The notes beneath the pieces were generated by a model. The model saw only the letters and a list, made by a program, of their open reading frames with translations. It did not search any database and was not told the origin of the DNA. Positions 6,435-6,455 of a DNA stretch of 6,455 bases are shown one piece after another (the first letter of the stretch is position 1; each line of letters starts with the position of its first letter). Source of the DNA: Ignavibacteriota bacterium (GTDB lineage Bacteria > Bacteroidota > Ignavibacteria > Tepidaquicellales > Tepidaquicellaceae); contig PNBM01000067.1 in the NCBI GenBank assembly GCA_003135995.1, positions 2,589 to 9,043 of the forward strand. Reading direction: 5' to 3'. The position numbers and the translations under genes were made by a program.

Positions 6435-6455
6435 GTTTATAAAGTTTATAAAGTT
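6433..6455. repeat. 9-bp tandem repeat (AAGTTTATA), cut by the window end
   Basis: AAGTTTATA at 6433-6441 and 6442-6450, then AAGTT to the last base: about 2.6 copies, starting within the hydratase stop codon. The true array may be longer. No function is evident. Confidence 0.75.

Noticed and set aside
1..6455. A new defence, secretion or biosynthetic gene system
   Set aside because: All five genes fall in well-known families, with mixed orientation and no shared pathway; nothing supports a novel multi-gene system.

Overview
The window is AT-rich bacterial DNA with five complete protein-coding genes, short intergenic regions rich in palindromic and direct repeats, and no RNA gene, transposase or CRISPR array. 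The best clue to the organism is the C-terminal tail of the first gene (NFPNPFNPSTTI followed by a beta-rich segment ending KKMLMIK). Such tails are typical of type IX (Por) secreted proteins in the Bacteroidota/Chlorobiota/Ignavibacteriota group, and this spelling is especially common in Ignavibacteria and their relatives. Start codons mostly lack a clear Shine-Dalgarno sequence, which also fits that group. The lineage is inferred, not proven.

Layout: (1) 30-1979, minus: a secreted S15/CocE-type alpha/beta hydrolase with a PepX_C-like domain and a sorting tail. (2) 1980-2446: an AT-rich divergent intergenic region with candidate promoters and a nested inverted repeat. (3) 2483-3247, plus: a classical short-chain dehydrogenase of tropinone-reductase type. 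(4) 3248-3361: the convergent junction, holding two 39-bp copies of a palindromic repeat, the second of which supplies the last codons of the next gene. (5) 3324-4619, minus: an L-2-hydroxyglutarate dehydrogenase/oxidase (lhgO). (6) 4620-4849: a spacer with two small REP-like hairpins. (7) 4850-5458, minus: a GNAT acetyltransferase. (8) 5622-6434, plus: a short-chain enoyl-CoA hydratase, followed by a 9-bp tandem repeat that runs off the window.

The genes do not form one operon: their orientation is -, +, -, -, +, and the only co-directional neighbours (GNAT then lhgO) are separated by 230 bp. Three are ordinary central or accessory metabolism genes: 2-hydroxyglutarate clearance into the quinone pool, beta-oxidation-type hydration, and an NAD(P)H carbonyl reduction or alcohol oxidation of unknown substrate. 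The hydrolase acts outside the cytoplasm. I see no sign of a new multi-gene system. The more unusual content is small-scale: palindromic repeats that have entered or trimmed coding sequence (a possible in-frame insert and a repeat-derived C-terminus in lhgO, and a duplicated 12-bp unit inside the hydrolase sorting tail), and repeat elements in most of the gaps.
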